From: Acetobacter sp.
GTDB taxonomy: Bacteria > Pseudomonadota > Alphaproteobacteria > RF32 > CAG-239
DNA: 44,340 nt
Direction of reading: 5' to 3'
Assembly: GCA_023665325.1 (NCBI GenBank)
Contig: JAMPED010000001.1
Span: 106,695 to 151,034 of the forward strand
Positions within the stretch are counted from its first letter, which is position 1. Every line of letters starts with the position of its first letter. The position numbers and the translations under genes were made by a program. The notes under the pieces are model-generated. The model was not told the origin of the DNA and made no database searches. It worked only from the letters and a program-made list of their open reading frames with translations. Shown here piece by piece: positions 14,609 to 22,799 of the stretch.

Positions 14609-15972
14609 TTTAATTTCTCCAGCAGTTCAAAACCCATATCTGTAATGGAGTTATCTCTTGCTCCCATTAAAATTATTCGGTCGTTTGGTTGAGCAATTTC
14701 TAAGATATGTTGTTTTAATTCATTACGTGTGATGAAAAAACGGGCATCAATATTATGTCGACGAGCATAGTTTGCTAAATCTTTTGAGGAAATATCACGC
14801 GTGACAGATCCGCCACTGAAATATATTTCTGGCAACATTAGGATATCTTTGGAATCCATATATTTAATAAAACTGTCTATAATTTCTTTTCCCATTAGGC
14901 GCATTGGAGCAAAGCCGTGGGGTTGAAACATTACTAGTAAACGTCCGTTATAACTTTTAAGAGCGGACATTGATGCGGCAACTTTGTCTGGGTTATGGGC
15001 AAAATCATCAATAATGGTTATATTGTTTTTGCTACCTAATACTTCAAGGCGACGCTTTGTACCAAGGAATGATTGGAGGATTTCACAAGAAGTTTCTGGT
15101 TTAACACCAAGTAAAGAACAGCAAGCAGCAGCGCACATTGCATTTAATACATTGAATTTGCCGATGAGCTTGAGTTTGTAGGTTTTTTCTTGGAAAGTAT
15201 AGCTGGTGCCATTAGAAACAGCTGTAATATTTTCGGCAAAAAAATCTGCACTATTGTCTTTTATGCTAAAGGTTACTGTTTGAGGATTGATAGACTGCAG
15301 ATCGTAGCTGTGTAAGCAGTCTTTGTTTACTACGGCTCCGCCTTTGGCGCGTTTAATGAAATCTCCAAATAAAATTTTTAATTCGTCAATAGATTTATGA
15401 TCTAGGGTGATATTGTTTACAACAGAGATGTAAGGTGTATATTTTTCAATGGAGCCGTCGCTTTCGTCTGCTTCAATCACGCAATATTCATCATCGTTAA
15501 AAATGATATTAGGAATTCCTGCTGTTTCTTCATAGTTTTTAAGCAAGGCGCCATTTATGACGAGTGGTTTTAAGTTTGCTTTGTCTAAAATGTAACCAAT
15601 CATTGCGGTAACAGTGGATTTGCCGCTAGTTCCACCGACAGCAACGTTGTATTTATAAGAGCTGAAAATTTCTGCCAATAAATCCGAGCGACGTTTAACT
15701 GGAATTCCTAGTTCTTTTGCGCGTTTGATATCTGGAACAGTATCTTCTACGGCAGTAGATGCATATAGAGCTGAGAAATCTTTATCTAGCATAGAGCCAT
15801 CTTGTGGAAAAATTTTGATGCCGATATTTTCTAAGGCGTATTTGTTTTTTTGCTCTTTACCTTGGTCAAAGCTGCGGTCTGAGCCATATATATCGTTGTT
15901 TTTATATTTTAATATTTGTGCAAGAGCACTCATTCCACTACCAGCAATTGCGCAAAAACCTATTTTAGCCAT
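14605..15972 (-). CDS. Mur ligase of the MurC/Mpl type
   Basis: 455 residues. Three-domain Mur ligase: N-terminal UDP-binding IAGSGMSALAQIL, P-loop GGTSGKST (113-120; usual form GTHGKTT), EADESDGSI, FNVLNAMCAAA, and late DDFAHNPDKV plus MFQPHGFAPMRL. Length matches Mpl (E. coli 457), but EADESDGS is the MurC-type signature and the NNITLDHKS stretch is its own. Coupling with ldcA suggests it ligates recycled L-Ala-D-Glu-mDAP to UDP-MurNAc (Mpl role) rather than L-Ala. A true murC would be expected in the division cluster, which is not in this window. Confidence 0.78.
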   Translation of the reverse strand: MAKIGFCAIAGSGMSALAQILKYKNNDIYGSDRSFDQGKEQKNKYALENIGIKIFPQDGSMLDKDFSALYASTAVEDTVPDIKRAKELGIPVKRRSDLLAEIFSSYKYNVAVGGTSGKSTVTAMIGYILDKANLKPLVINGALLKNYEETAGIPNIIFNDDEYCVIEADESDGSIEKYTPYISVVNNITLDHKSIDELKILFGDFIKRAKGGAVVNKDCLHSYDLQSINPQTVTFSIKDNSADFFAENITAVSNGTSYTFQEKTYKLKLIGKFNVLNAMCAAACCSLLGVKPETSCEILQSFLGTKRRLEVLGSKNNITIIDDFAHNPDKVAASMSALKSYNGRLLVMFQPHGFAPMRLMGKEIIDSFIKYMDSKDILMLPEIYFSGGSVTRDISSKDLANYARRHNIDARFFITRNELKQHILEIAQPNDRIILMGARDNSITDMGFELLEKLK

Positions 15973-16045
15973 TTTTTATTCCTTAAAAATTAGTCTGTTG
16001 TCTTTTACAATATGATAAAATAGTTAAATTTTGTATAAAAAATAC

Positions 16046-16074
16046 TTGAACAGTGTTCATTAGTACTGTATTCT
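16046..16074 (+). promoter_or_regulatory. tetR promoter with overlapping palindromic operator
   Basis: -35 TTGAAC (16046-16051), 17-bp spacer, -10 TATTCT (16069-16074). A perfect 6-1-6 palindrome TGAACA-G-TGTTCA (16047-16059) sits on the -35. This is a typical form for TetR-family sites, so autorepression is likely, and the divergent Mur ligase/ldcA genes may be under the same control. Confidence 0.65.
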
Positions 16075-16105
16075 AAAAATAATTTAAAAATAATGGCAGG
16101 CGAAA

Positions 16106-16699
16106 ATGGCAAAAACTAAAGAAGAAATTCGAGTCGATTTGATTATTAAGGCGCGTGAGCTCATTCGTGATAAAGGATTTGAGTTTTTAACAGCGCGAAA
16201 ATTAGCAGAGTATTCTGGCTATTCAGTTGGAACAATATATAATCAATTCAAAAGTATGGATGTTTTGGTGATGTGGGAAAATTGCCAAACACTTGATGAG
16301 TTGTATGAAAAACTTAAGACAGCAGAGTTTGGTTCAGATGCGTTTGTTAACCTTAATCATTTGCTTGAAAAATATGTGGATTTTGTTTTAGATAACAAAA
16401 ATTTATGGTTTACACTTTATAATTTCCATTTTGCCAAAGTGATGGCAGATTTTGAATTATTTTATCTCCGGCGGATTATCAAAATTGTTCAACTTTTAGA
16501 GCATAATTTACAAAAATTATTTATTAAGGTTTCGGGAAGTGAACGTAGAGTTTCTACAGAAGTATTGTTTATTGCTGTATTTGCATTGAGTTCACTGTTG
16601 ACGACCGAGAAGGAATTTGCTCGTTTAGAGAAACGGTATGTGGTCAGAGTATTATTTAATACATATTTGGCAGGAATGTCTTATCTGGCAAAGAAATAA
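16106..16699 (+). CDS. TetR-family transcriptional regulator
   Basis: 197 residues. The N-terminal helix-turn-helix is clear: LIIKARELIRDKGFEFLTAR, then LAEYSGYSVGTIYNQFKSMD (about 32-51), where YSVGTIYNQF is the recognition helix. The C-terminal ligand-binding part is not conserved enough to name a ligand. It diverges from the Mur ligase/ldcA operon, and a perfect palindrome covers its own promoter. Convergent with pntB, only 4 bp between the stops. Confidence 0.88.
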   Translation: MAKTKEEIRVDLIIKARELIRDKGFEFLTARKLAEYSGYSVGTIYNQFKSMDVLVMWENCQTLDELYEKLKTAEFGSDAFVNLNHLLEKYVDFVLDNKNLWFTLYNFHFAKVMADFELFYLRRIIKIVQLLEHNLQKLFIKVSGSERRVSTEVLFIAVFALSSLLTTEKEFARLEKRYVVRVLFNTYLAGMSYLAKK

Positions 16700-16703
16700 A
16701 TTA

Positions 16704-18035
16704 CTATTCTTCTAAATTTGCAACTATTTGTTTGGTAACTTCTTTGGCATCTCCAAGTAGCATAAGAGTATTATCTGCGTAAAAGAGAGGATTGTCTATA
16801 CCAGAATAACCGGCAGCAAGTGAACGTTTAACAAATAATATTTTTTTGGCTTGTTCAACTTCTAATATTGGCATTTGATAAATTGGGCTGTCGATTTTGG
16901 TTTTGGCAAGTGGATTGGTGGTATCATTTGCTCCGATAACATACGCTACATCTGCAGTTTGGAATTCCTGATTGATATCTTTGAGCTCAAAAACATCGTC
17001 AGGAGTGATGTCTGCTTCTGCTAAAAGGACATTCATATGACCAGGCATTCTGCCGGCAACTGGATGGATGGCAAATTTAACTTCAACATTATATTTTGTT
17101 TTGAGGACTTTTGACATATTGGCTAATTCGTGTTGAGCGCCTGCTGCTGCCATTCCATAGCCAGGAACGATGATAACTTTGTTAGCGTTTTCCATTAAGA
17201 ATGCTGCATCTTGAGGACTTCCTTGATGGATGGTCTTGTTTTCATTGGATATATCATCGCTTGTTGTTTGTGGTGGAGAAAAGATAACTTTGGCTAAACT
17301 ACGATTCATTGCTTTGGTCATAATGTAAGATAAAATAGTACCGCTAGCACCAATGAGCGTGCCAACAATAATAAGTAAAGTGTTATTTAGGCTAAAACCG
17401 ACTAGAACAGTACTCCATCCTGAAAAAGAATTGAGTACTGAGATAATAATTGGCATATCAGCACCACCAATAGGTAAAATAAAAAGTAATCCCCATAAGC
17501 AGAGTAATGCAATGAAACTCCATAAATATTCACCACTGTTATTATATGCATAAAAACCACTAATTACGGTTGTGATGAGGATTATTAAACTGATAGCACG
17601 GAGTGTATCATTATCAATAAATAAACGTTTGCCTGAAAGTTTTAAAAATGCAGCAATAGAACCTGTGAATGTGATGAAGCCGATACTGATAATGACAAGG
17701 ATGAGTAATGGATGGTATTCAATATTGGTAATTTCTGTTATACCAATTAAACCGGCGGCGAGTCCTCCGAGACCATTTAGCAGAGCAATCATTTGTGGAA
17801 GATTAGGCATACTAATTTTATGAGCGGAGATGATGCCTATTAGTGCTCCGCCAAACAGGGCAAGGGTTGTGGGTAATAAATATTGGTAAGAGAGATTGTA
17901 TAATCCCCAGACTATAGCTAATCCCATTGCGAGCATTGCTAAGATATTGCCACGATAGGCTTTTTGTGGTGTCGAAAGTCCGTTAATGGCAAGTATGAAC
18001 ATAGAATATATAAGGGCAATCAAAGTGTTAATCAT
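16704..18035 (-). CDS. pntB: NAD(P) transhydrogenase subunit beta (PntB)
   Basis: 443 residues. The N-terminal ~250 residues are membrane domain II (about nine helices). The C-terminal NADP(H)-binding domain III is strongly conserved: VPGYGMAAAGAQHELANM, HPVAGRMPGHMNVLLAEA, VIGANDTTNP, and SLAAGYSG. With PntAA/PntAB it couples proton flow to hydride transfer from NADH to NADP+. Last of three overlapping or closely spaced minus-strand genes (8-bp overlap with pntAB). Confidence 0.93.
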   Translation of the reverse strand: MINTLIALIYSMFILAINGLSTPQKAYRGNILAMLAMGLAIVWGLYNLSYQYLLPTTLALFGGALIGIISAHKISMPNLPQMIALLNGLGGLAAGLIGITEITNIEYHPLLILVIISIGFITFTGSIAAFLKLSGKRLFIDNDTLRAISLIILITTVISGFYAYNNSGEYLWSFIALLCLWGLLFILPIGGADMPIIISVLNSFSGWSTVLVGFSLNNTLLIIVGTLIGASGTILSYIMTKAMNRSLAKVIFSPPQTTSDDISNENKTIHQGSPQDAAFLMENANKVIIVPGYGMAAAGAQHELANMSKVLKTKYNVEVKFAIHPVAGRMPGHMNVLLAEADITPDDVFELKDINQEFQTADVAYVIGANDTTNPLAKTKIDSPIYQMPILEVEQAKKILFVKRSLAAGYSGIDNPLFYADNTLMLLGDAKEVTKQIVANLEE

Positions 18036-18309
18036 TTTTTTTATCCTTGGGTTTAAACATACTTAACATTCGTGCGGAAACGTAAAAACCACCAAAAATA
18101 TTTATGGAGGCAAAAAATATGGCGCCATATAGGATATAAGCCTGATATTCTGAATGAATATTATTTAAGGCTTGAAATGCGCCAATAATGACGATTCCAG
18201 AGATGGCATTGGTTACACTCATCAATGGGGAGTGTAAGACTGGTGTGACACTCCAGATTGCAAAATAGCCGATGAAACACGAAAGTATGAAAATATCCAA
18301 TAAATACAT
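18028..18309 (-). CDS. pntAB: NAD(P) transhydrogenase subunit alpha part 2 (PntAB)
   Basis: 93 residues, about three membrane helices. The conserved core WSVTPVLHSPLMSVTNAISG, then the late HSEYQAYILYGAIFFASINIFGGFYVSARML, is that of the small membrane alpha-2 subunit (domain II part). RBS AAAGGA eight bases before the ATG. It is separate from alpha-1, as in Rhodospirillum and many alphaproteobacteria, whereas in E. coli the two are fused. Confidence 0.92.
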   Translation of the reverse strand: MYLLDIFILSCFIGYFAIWSVTPVLHSPLMSVTNAISGIVIIGAFQALNNIHSEYQAYILYGAIFFASINIFGGFYVSARMLSMFKPKDKKND

Positions 18310-18321
18310 AGGGTAAATCCT

Positions 18322-19371
18322 TTATTGTTGAGTAGAAGAAGGGTGTATGTAGAAAGGAGCTGGTGGGCGAGGTGTGTGTGATGGGCGGGGAGTGTAAACC
18401 ATTGGAGCAATATAATTCAAACTTAAGTCTATATTATTATTTTCTGTTGTTATCAATGATATTAAATTATACATATTATTAGCCCAAAGTGTGGATGCAC
18501 TTTCTGGTGCAAGGCGTTCTAAATATAAATTACGATAAAAATGATAGTGTAAATCTTTATTTTGGTTTTCACTCAGACCAATGTTTTGGGTTGTACTATC
18601 AACAATAACAGCGCCATTTGCGGTATATTCAAGTTGCTCTGCAGTGATAACTTGTGGCGAATTTCCATTTGGTGTGGCGGCTGCGGCAAGAATGAAATTT
18701 TTATTGGTTAGTAATTTATTTAATTCTTCTTTGTTTGGTGCCATTGCAAATTCTGCACCGACTGATTGAGCGAGTTCTTTGCTTTTTTCGTTTATGTCAA
18801 CGATGGTGACGCGACAGCCTTGGCGTTTGAAAACGGATGCAGCTTGCAAACCAGTAACACTTGTGCCGATGATTAAGGCTGTGGCGGCTTTAATGGATGC
18901 GGCTGCGGTCATCAATTGGGGAGCAATTCTTGGCGAGTGATAAAGGGCATATAAGGCGCCCATATAGCCACGAATCGTATTTTGTGCGCTTAAAATATCA
19001 ATACTTTGGGCGATTGATGTGCGTGGAACAAGTTCTAATCGGATGATATTTAAATCTTTAGGAATGTAGGTGAAAATAAAATTGCGAAAATCTGCGGCAA
19101 CAGTTTGTTGATTAGTTAGAAGTGCTAACATCTCTTGTGTGGGGGGGAGAATTTGTAAAATTATTTGAGATTTGGAATAAATATTTGTGGTGTTGCTTGT
19201 GATGTATGCCCCGACATCTTGATAATCTTTGTCTGTAAAACCAGCTTTTATACCATATTCTTGTTCAAGTAATACAGAATGTCCGTTGTCTATGAGTTTT
19301 TGGACAACAGTTGGCGTAAGAGCAACGCGAGTTTCCGCATCATTATGTTCTTTTATTGAACCTATAAGCAT
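18322..19371 (-). CDS. pntAA: NAD(P) transhydrogenase subunit alpha part 1 (PntAA), divergent
   Basis: 349 residues, shorter than the usual ~375-385. The NAD(H)-binding domain I is recognisable from the start (IGSIKEHNDAETRVALTP) and keeps the RQD-loop residues Arg117, Gln122 and Asp125 in VPRTSIAQSIDILSAQ. The dinucleotide loop reads GTSVTG (169-174) instead of G-A-G-V-A-G, and the segment usually holding GGYAKE is missing. The C-terminus is a proline-rich tail (TPRPSHTPRPPAP). Position and partners make the assignment firm; activity may be altered. RBS AAAAAGG. Confidence 0.82.
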   Translation of the reverse strand: MLIGSIKEHNDAETRVALTPTVVQKLIDNGHSVLLEQEYGIKAGFTDKDYQDVGAYITSNTTNIYSKSQIILQILPPTQEMLALLTNQQTVAADFRNFIFTYIPKDLNIIRLELVPRTSIAQSIDILSAQNTIRGYMGALYALYHSPRIAPQLMTAAASIKAATALIIGTSVTGLQAASVFKRQGCRVTIVDINEKSKELAQSVGAEFAMAPNKEELNKLLTNKNFILAAAATPNGNSPQVITAEQLEYTANGAVIVDSTTQNIGLSENQNKDLHYHFYRNLYLERLAPESASTLWANNMYNLISLITTENNNIDLSLNYIAPMVYTPRPSHTPRPPAPFYIHPSSTQQ

Positions 19372-19440
19372 AAAAAAACCTTTTTTTAAGTTTTATATTG
19401 TAGTAATAGACTGAATATAGGCAACAACAGAAGAATATCA

Positions 19441-19974
19441 ATGTTAGAATATACGAAAATTTTTGTTTCATTTTTTAAAATAGGGCTATTTACGTTTGGT
19501 GGTGGATATGCGATGATGCCATTATTTCGTCAAGAGTTGATTGAAAAACATAAATACATTACAGAAAATGAGTTGATTGATTACTATTCTATTGGGCAGT
19601 GTACACCGGGAGTTATTGCGGTGAATGTTGCAACGTTTACAGGATATAAAATTAAAGGAACTAAAGGTGCTGTGACAGCAACATTTGCAATTGTATTGCC
19701 ATCGTTGATAATTATTATGGCGTTAGCAGGGATATTAAATGTATTATCTGATAATCCTATGGTTGCACACGCTTTTGCGGGGATCCGTATGGGTGTGATT
19801 GCATTGATTTTGAATGAAGTTCTTCATTTATTTAAAAAAGCGGTGACGTCACGATTACAATTTGGTGTGTTTGTGGCTATTTTGGTGGCTTTATTATTTG
19901 GTGATGTTTCGGCAATTATGGCAGTATTGCTGGCTGCCATTGTGGGTGCGATTCGATATATGAGGTTGAAATGA
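19441..19974 (+). CDS. Chromate transporter family protein, half 1
   Basis: 177 residues, about five to six membrane helices. Short-chain CHR family signature: FFKIGLFTFGGGYAMMPLF followed by the SIGQCTPGVIAVNVATFTGY motif. Short CHR proteins are encoded in pairs and together equal one long ChrA; the second half overlaps by 4 bp here (ATGA at 19971). Family members export chromate, but many in anaerobes have unknown substrates, so chromate resistance should not be assumed. Divergent from pntAA. Confidence 0.85.
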   Translation: MLEYTKIFVSFFKIGLFTFGGGYAMMPLFRQELIEKHKYITENELIDYYSIGQCTPGVIAVNVATFTGYKIKGTKGAVTATFAIVLPSLIIIMALAGILNVLSDNPMVAHAFAGIRMGVIALILNEVLHLFKKAVTSRLQFGVFVAILVALLFGDVSAIMAVLLAAIVGAIRYMRLK

Positions 19975-20489
19975 TATATGGAATATTATTTTATGAATTT
20001 TTCAGAATTGGTCTTTTTGCAATTGGTGGCGGAATGGTGACTATTCCTTTTTTGTTTGATTTAACAAAAAAGTTTGATTGGTTTACAGCTGAAGAGTTGA
20101 CGAATATGATTGCGGTTTCGCAATCTACCCCAGGACCAGTAGGTGTTAATATGGCAACATATGCCGGTTTTCAAGCAGCAGGCATTGGTGGTGGACTGAT
20201 GGCAACATTTGGGTTGGTATTGCCTTCTGTTATCATTGTGATTATGGTATCAAAACTTTTGCGGAGTTGTGCTGACAATAAATTGTTATGTGAGGTAATG
20301 GCGACAATTCGTCCAGCAGTGGCTGCACTTATATTACAAGCGGGTTTTGAGTTGTTTAAGTTGAGTGTACAGGATTATTTTGCTGGTATATTTGCTGTGA
20401 TATTTTTTGCATTAGTGTATTTTTATAAAAAGAGCCCAATATTTTATATTATTTTAGCGGCAGTTTGCGGAGTTGTTCTGGAGTTATAG
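19971..20489 (+). CDS. Chromate transporter family protein, half 2
   Basis: 172 residues, membrane protein. The same signatures as half 1 in slightly different form: FFRIGLFAIGGGMVTIPFL and AVSQSTPGPVGVNMATYAGF, ending in hydrophobic helices. The two halves probably assemble in opposite membrane orientation. Translationally coupled to half 1. A small membrane protein gene follows after 6 bp. Confidence 0.85.
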   Translation: MIYGILFYEFFRIGLFAIGGGMVTIPFLFDLTKKFDWFTAEELTNMIAVSQSTPGPVGVNMATYAGFQAAGIGGGLMATFGLVLPSVIIVIMVSKLLRSCADNKLLCEVMATIRPAVAALILQAGFELFKLSVQDYFAGIFAVIFFALVYFYKKSPIFYIILAAVCGVVLEL

Positions 20490-20495
20490 GTTAAA

Positions 20496-20756
20496 ATGAA
20501 ATATTTTGAACGTATTTGCTGGGTTTTTAATGTATTGATACTGTTTTTGCTATTTGTTGTTTGCTTTGGAACATATTTTATAAATAAAACGTGGGGGATG
20601 GTTGATTTAACTCAGTTGCTATTTTTTATTCGTGTAAGTTGTAATGAGTCGGTAATTAGTGTTATTGAGAGTGAATTGTTACTTTATTGTGTGATTGTTC
20701 CTTTGGTTATGACGGTGTGGAGAGTTTGGATTAATTGTAGCGTTTTTTTGTCATAA
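20496..20756 (+). CDS. Small membrane protein, possible remnant of a sulfatase/LTA-synthase-like N-terminus
   Basis: 86 residues with two hydrophobic segments (VLILFLLFVVCFGTYFI and LLLYCVIVPLVMTVWRVWI). The stretch between them, WGMVDLTQLLFFIRVSCNES, resembles the linker in membrane-bound sulfatase-fold phosphoglycerol/phosphoethanolamine transferases (W.n.s.dQ..FhL..p..g). The catalytic domain that should follow is absent, as the frame stops at 20756. It may be a decayed fragment or a genuine small protein. It lies 6 bp after the second chromate-transporter half. Confidence 0.4.
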   Translation: MKYFERICWVFNVLILFLLFVVCFGTYFINKTWGMVDLTQLLFFIRVSCNESVISVIESELLLYCVIVPLVMTVWRVWINCSVFLS

Positions 20757-20760
20757 ATAC

Positions 20761-20788
20761 TTGCTATTTAAAATTTTTTTGCTATAAA
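20761..20788 (+). promoter_or_regulatory. Candidate typA promoter
   Basis: -35 TTGCTA (20761-20766), 16-bp spacer, -10 TATAAA (20783-20788). Transcription from about 20795 would place the hairpin at 20812-20843 inside the typA leader. Confidence 0.5.
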
Positions 20789-20811
20789 AGGGTAAATTTT
20801 AATATCAGGTT

Positions 20812-20843
20812 ATGCCTTTAAGTTAGCTTAAAAGGCATTTTTT
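20812..20843 (+). terminator. Terminator-like hairpin in the typA leader
   Basis: ATGCCTTTAAG (20812-20822) pairs with CTTAAAAGGCAT (20827-20838, one bulged A), 4-nt loop, followed by TTTTT. It ends 16 nt before the typA start codon and abuts the RBS AAGGAAC. It can end the upstream chromate-transporter transcript; for a transcript from the promoter at 20761 it would act as an attenuator. Confidence 0.6.
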
Positions 20844-20859
20844 AAGGAACAAACAGAAT

Positions 20860-22674
20860 ATGAGTATCAGAAATATTGCCATTATTGCCCACGTTGACCA
20901 CGGCAAAACGACTTTGGTGGATGGATTGTTGCGCCAGAGCGGAACATTTAGGGATAACCAAAAGGTTGAAACCTGTGTGATGGATAGTAACGATTTGGAA
21001 CGAGAGCGTGGAATTACCATTCTTTCTAAGTGTACATCTGTTGAGTGGAATGGCACGAATATTAACATTGTAGATACGCCAGGACACGCTGATTTTGGTG
21101 GTGAAGTTGAGCGTATTTTATCTATGGTGGATGGTGTGGTTTTATTGGTTGACTCTTCGGAAGGTCCGATGCCGCAGACTAAATTTGTGCTTGGCAAGGC
21201 TTTGAAGATTGGGTTGAAGCCGATTGTGGTTATCAATAAAGCTGATAAGCCAGATGCAAGACCAGATGAGGTATTGGATGAGATTTTTGATTTGTTTGTT
21301 AGCCTTGATGCTAATGATGAGCAACTTGATTTTCCGGTGTTATATGCTTCGGGGCGCAATGGTTGGGCGGTTAAAGAACTAGAAGATGAGAAAAAAGATT
21401 TGCGTCCGCTTTTTGAGCTGATTTTGTCTTATGTTCCAGAACCACAATGTGAAAAAGATAAACCATTTTCAATGCTTGCAACAACATTAGAGGCAGATAA
21501 GTTTGTTGGGCGTATTTTGACTGGTAAAATTCATAGTGGTAGCCTAAAGGTTAATGACGCAGTTAAAGTTATCAATAAAGATGGTGAGATTGAGCGCACA
21601 CGTATTACTAAGATTATGGCTTATAAAGGGTTGGAACGTGTGGCATTGAATGAAGCAAAAGCGGGTGACATTGTCGCTGTTGCTGGTGTGGTTAAAGGAA
21701 CGGTGGCTGATACGATTTGTGCGATGGATGTTACAGATGCGATTGAGGCTCAACCAATTGACCCACCAACACTTTCTATGACCTTCTCGGTTAATGATTC
21801 GCCTTTGGCTGGGCGTGAGGGGGATAAAGTTACCTCACGTATGATTTGGGATAGATTGTTGAAAGAGGCAGAGTGCAATATTGCATTAAAGATTTCTCGT
21901 TCTGAAACTTCTGAATCTTTTGAAGTTGCTGGTCGTGGTGAATTACAGCTTGGTGTGTTGATTGAAACTATGCGCCGTGAAGGGTTTGAACTTTCTATTT
22001 CTCGACCGAAAGTGTTGTTGCATAAAGATGAAAATGGCAATACCTTGGAGCCTGTTGAAGAAGTTGTTGTGGATGTGGATGATGAATTTTCGGGAACCGT
22101 TGTTGAGAAATTGAGTCAACGTAAGGCTGAGCTTTTAGAGATGATTCCGTCGCAAATCGGTAATAAAACGCGTTTGATTTTCCACGCACCGGCAAGAGGC
22201 TTGATTGGGTATCATTCAGACTTTTTGACTGATACACGTGGAACGGGTATTATGAACCGTGTGTTTTATGGGTATGAGCCGTATAAAGGTGAGATTGAAA
22301 GCCATCGTAATGGCGTATTGATTTCAAGTGAAGCCGGCACAGCGATTGCTTACTCTTTATGGAAATTGCAAGATCGTGGTCCGATGTTTATTGAACATAA
22401 TAGTCCGGTTTATGTGGGAATGATTATTGGTGAGCATACGAAGTCTAACGATTTGGAAGTGAACCCGACAAAATCTAAACAGCTAACCAATATTCGTGCA
22501 GCTGGTAAAGATGATGCGATTGATTTGATTCCGCCACGGAAACTTTCTTTGGAGCAAGCGTTGTCTTACATTCAGCAAGATGAATTGTTAGAGGTTACGC
22601 CGAAATCGCTTCGTTTACGTAAGAAGATTTTAGATCCGATATTACGTAAACGCTCTAAAAATGAAGCAGTATAA
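20860..22674 (+). CDS. typA: Translational GTPase TypA/BipA
   Basis: 604 residues, full length. G domain: AHVDHGKTTL (P-loop), RERGITI, DTPGHADFGGEVER (with the TypA-type G-G-E), NKADKPDARP. EF-Tu-like domain II, two EF-G III/V-like domains, and a TypA-specific C-terminal domain (from about residue 480, EHTKSNDLEVNPTKSKQLTN). TypA binds the ribosome and supports growth at low temperature and under stress, in part through 50S assembly. Preceded by a terminator-like leader hairpin, so expression may be attenuated; ended by its own terminator. Confidence 0.96.
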   Translation: MSIRNIAIIAHVDHGKTTLVDGLLRQSGTFRDNQKVETCVMDSNDLERERGITILSKCTSVEWNGTNINIVDTPGHADFGGEVERILSMVDGVVLLVDSSEGPMPQTKFVLGKALKIGLKPIVVINKADKPDARPDEVLDEIFDLFVSLDANDEQLDFPVLYASGRNGWAVKELEDEKKDLRPLFELILSYVPEPQCEKDKPFSMLATTLEADKFVGRILTGKIHSGSLKVNDAVKVINKDGEIERTRITKIMAYKGLERVALNEAKAGDIVAVAGVVKGTVADTICAMDVTDAIEAQPIDPPTLSMTFSVNDSPLAGREGDKVTSRMIWDRLLKEAECNIALKISRSETSESFEVAGRGELQLGVLIETMRREGFELSISRPKVLLHKDENGNTLEPVEEVVVDVDDEFSGTVVEKLSQRKAELLEMIPSQIGNKTRLIFHAPARGLIGYHSDFLTDTRGTGIMNRVFYGYEPYKGEIESHRNGVLISSEAGTAIAYSLWKLQDRGPMFIEHNSPVYVGMIIGEHTKSNDLEVNPTKSKQLTNIRAAGKDDAIDLIPPRKLSLEQALSYIQQDELLEVTPKSLRLRKKILDPILRKRSKNEAV

Positions 22675-22681
22675 TTAAAAG

Positions 22682-22711
22682 AAAAACGCCCAAGTGATTG
22701 GGCGTTTTTTG
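22682..22711 (+). terminator. typA terminator
   Basis: Perfect stem AAAACGCCCAA (22683-22693) with TTGGGCGTTTT (22698-22708), 4-nt loop, T run. Confidence 0.9.
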
Positions 22712-22799
22712 TATTAGTTCTTTGAGAGAGATTTTTTGGTTATAGGCTTTAAATGTGTTGTAATGTAGCTATATTTTTATGGATTAAATAGGAGGAAAT

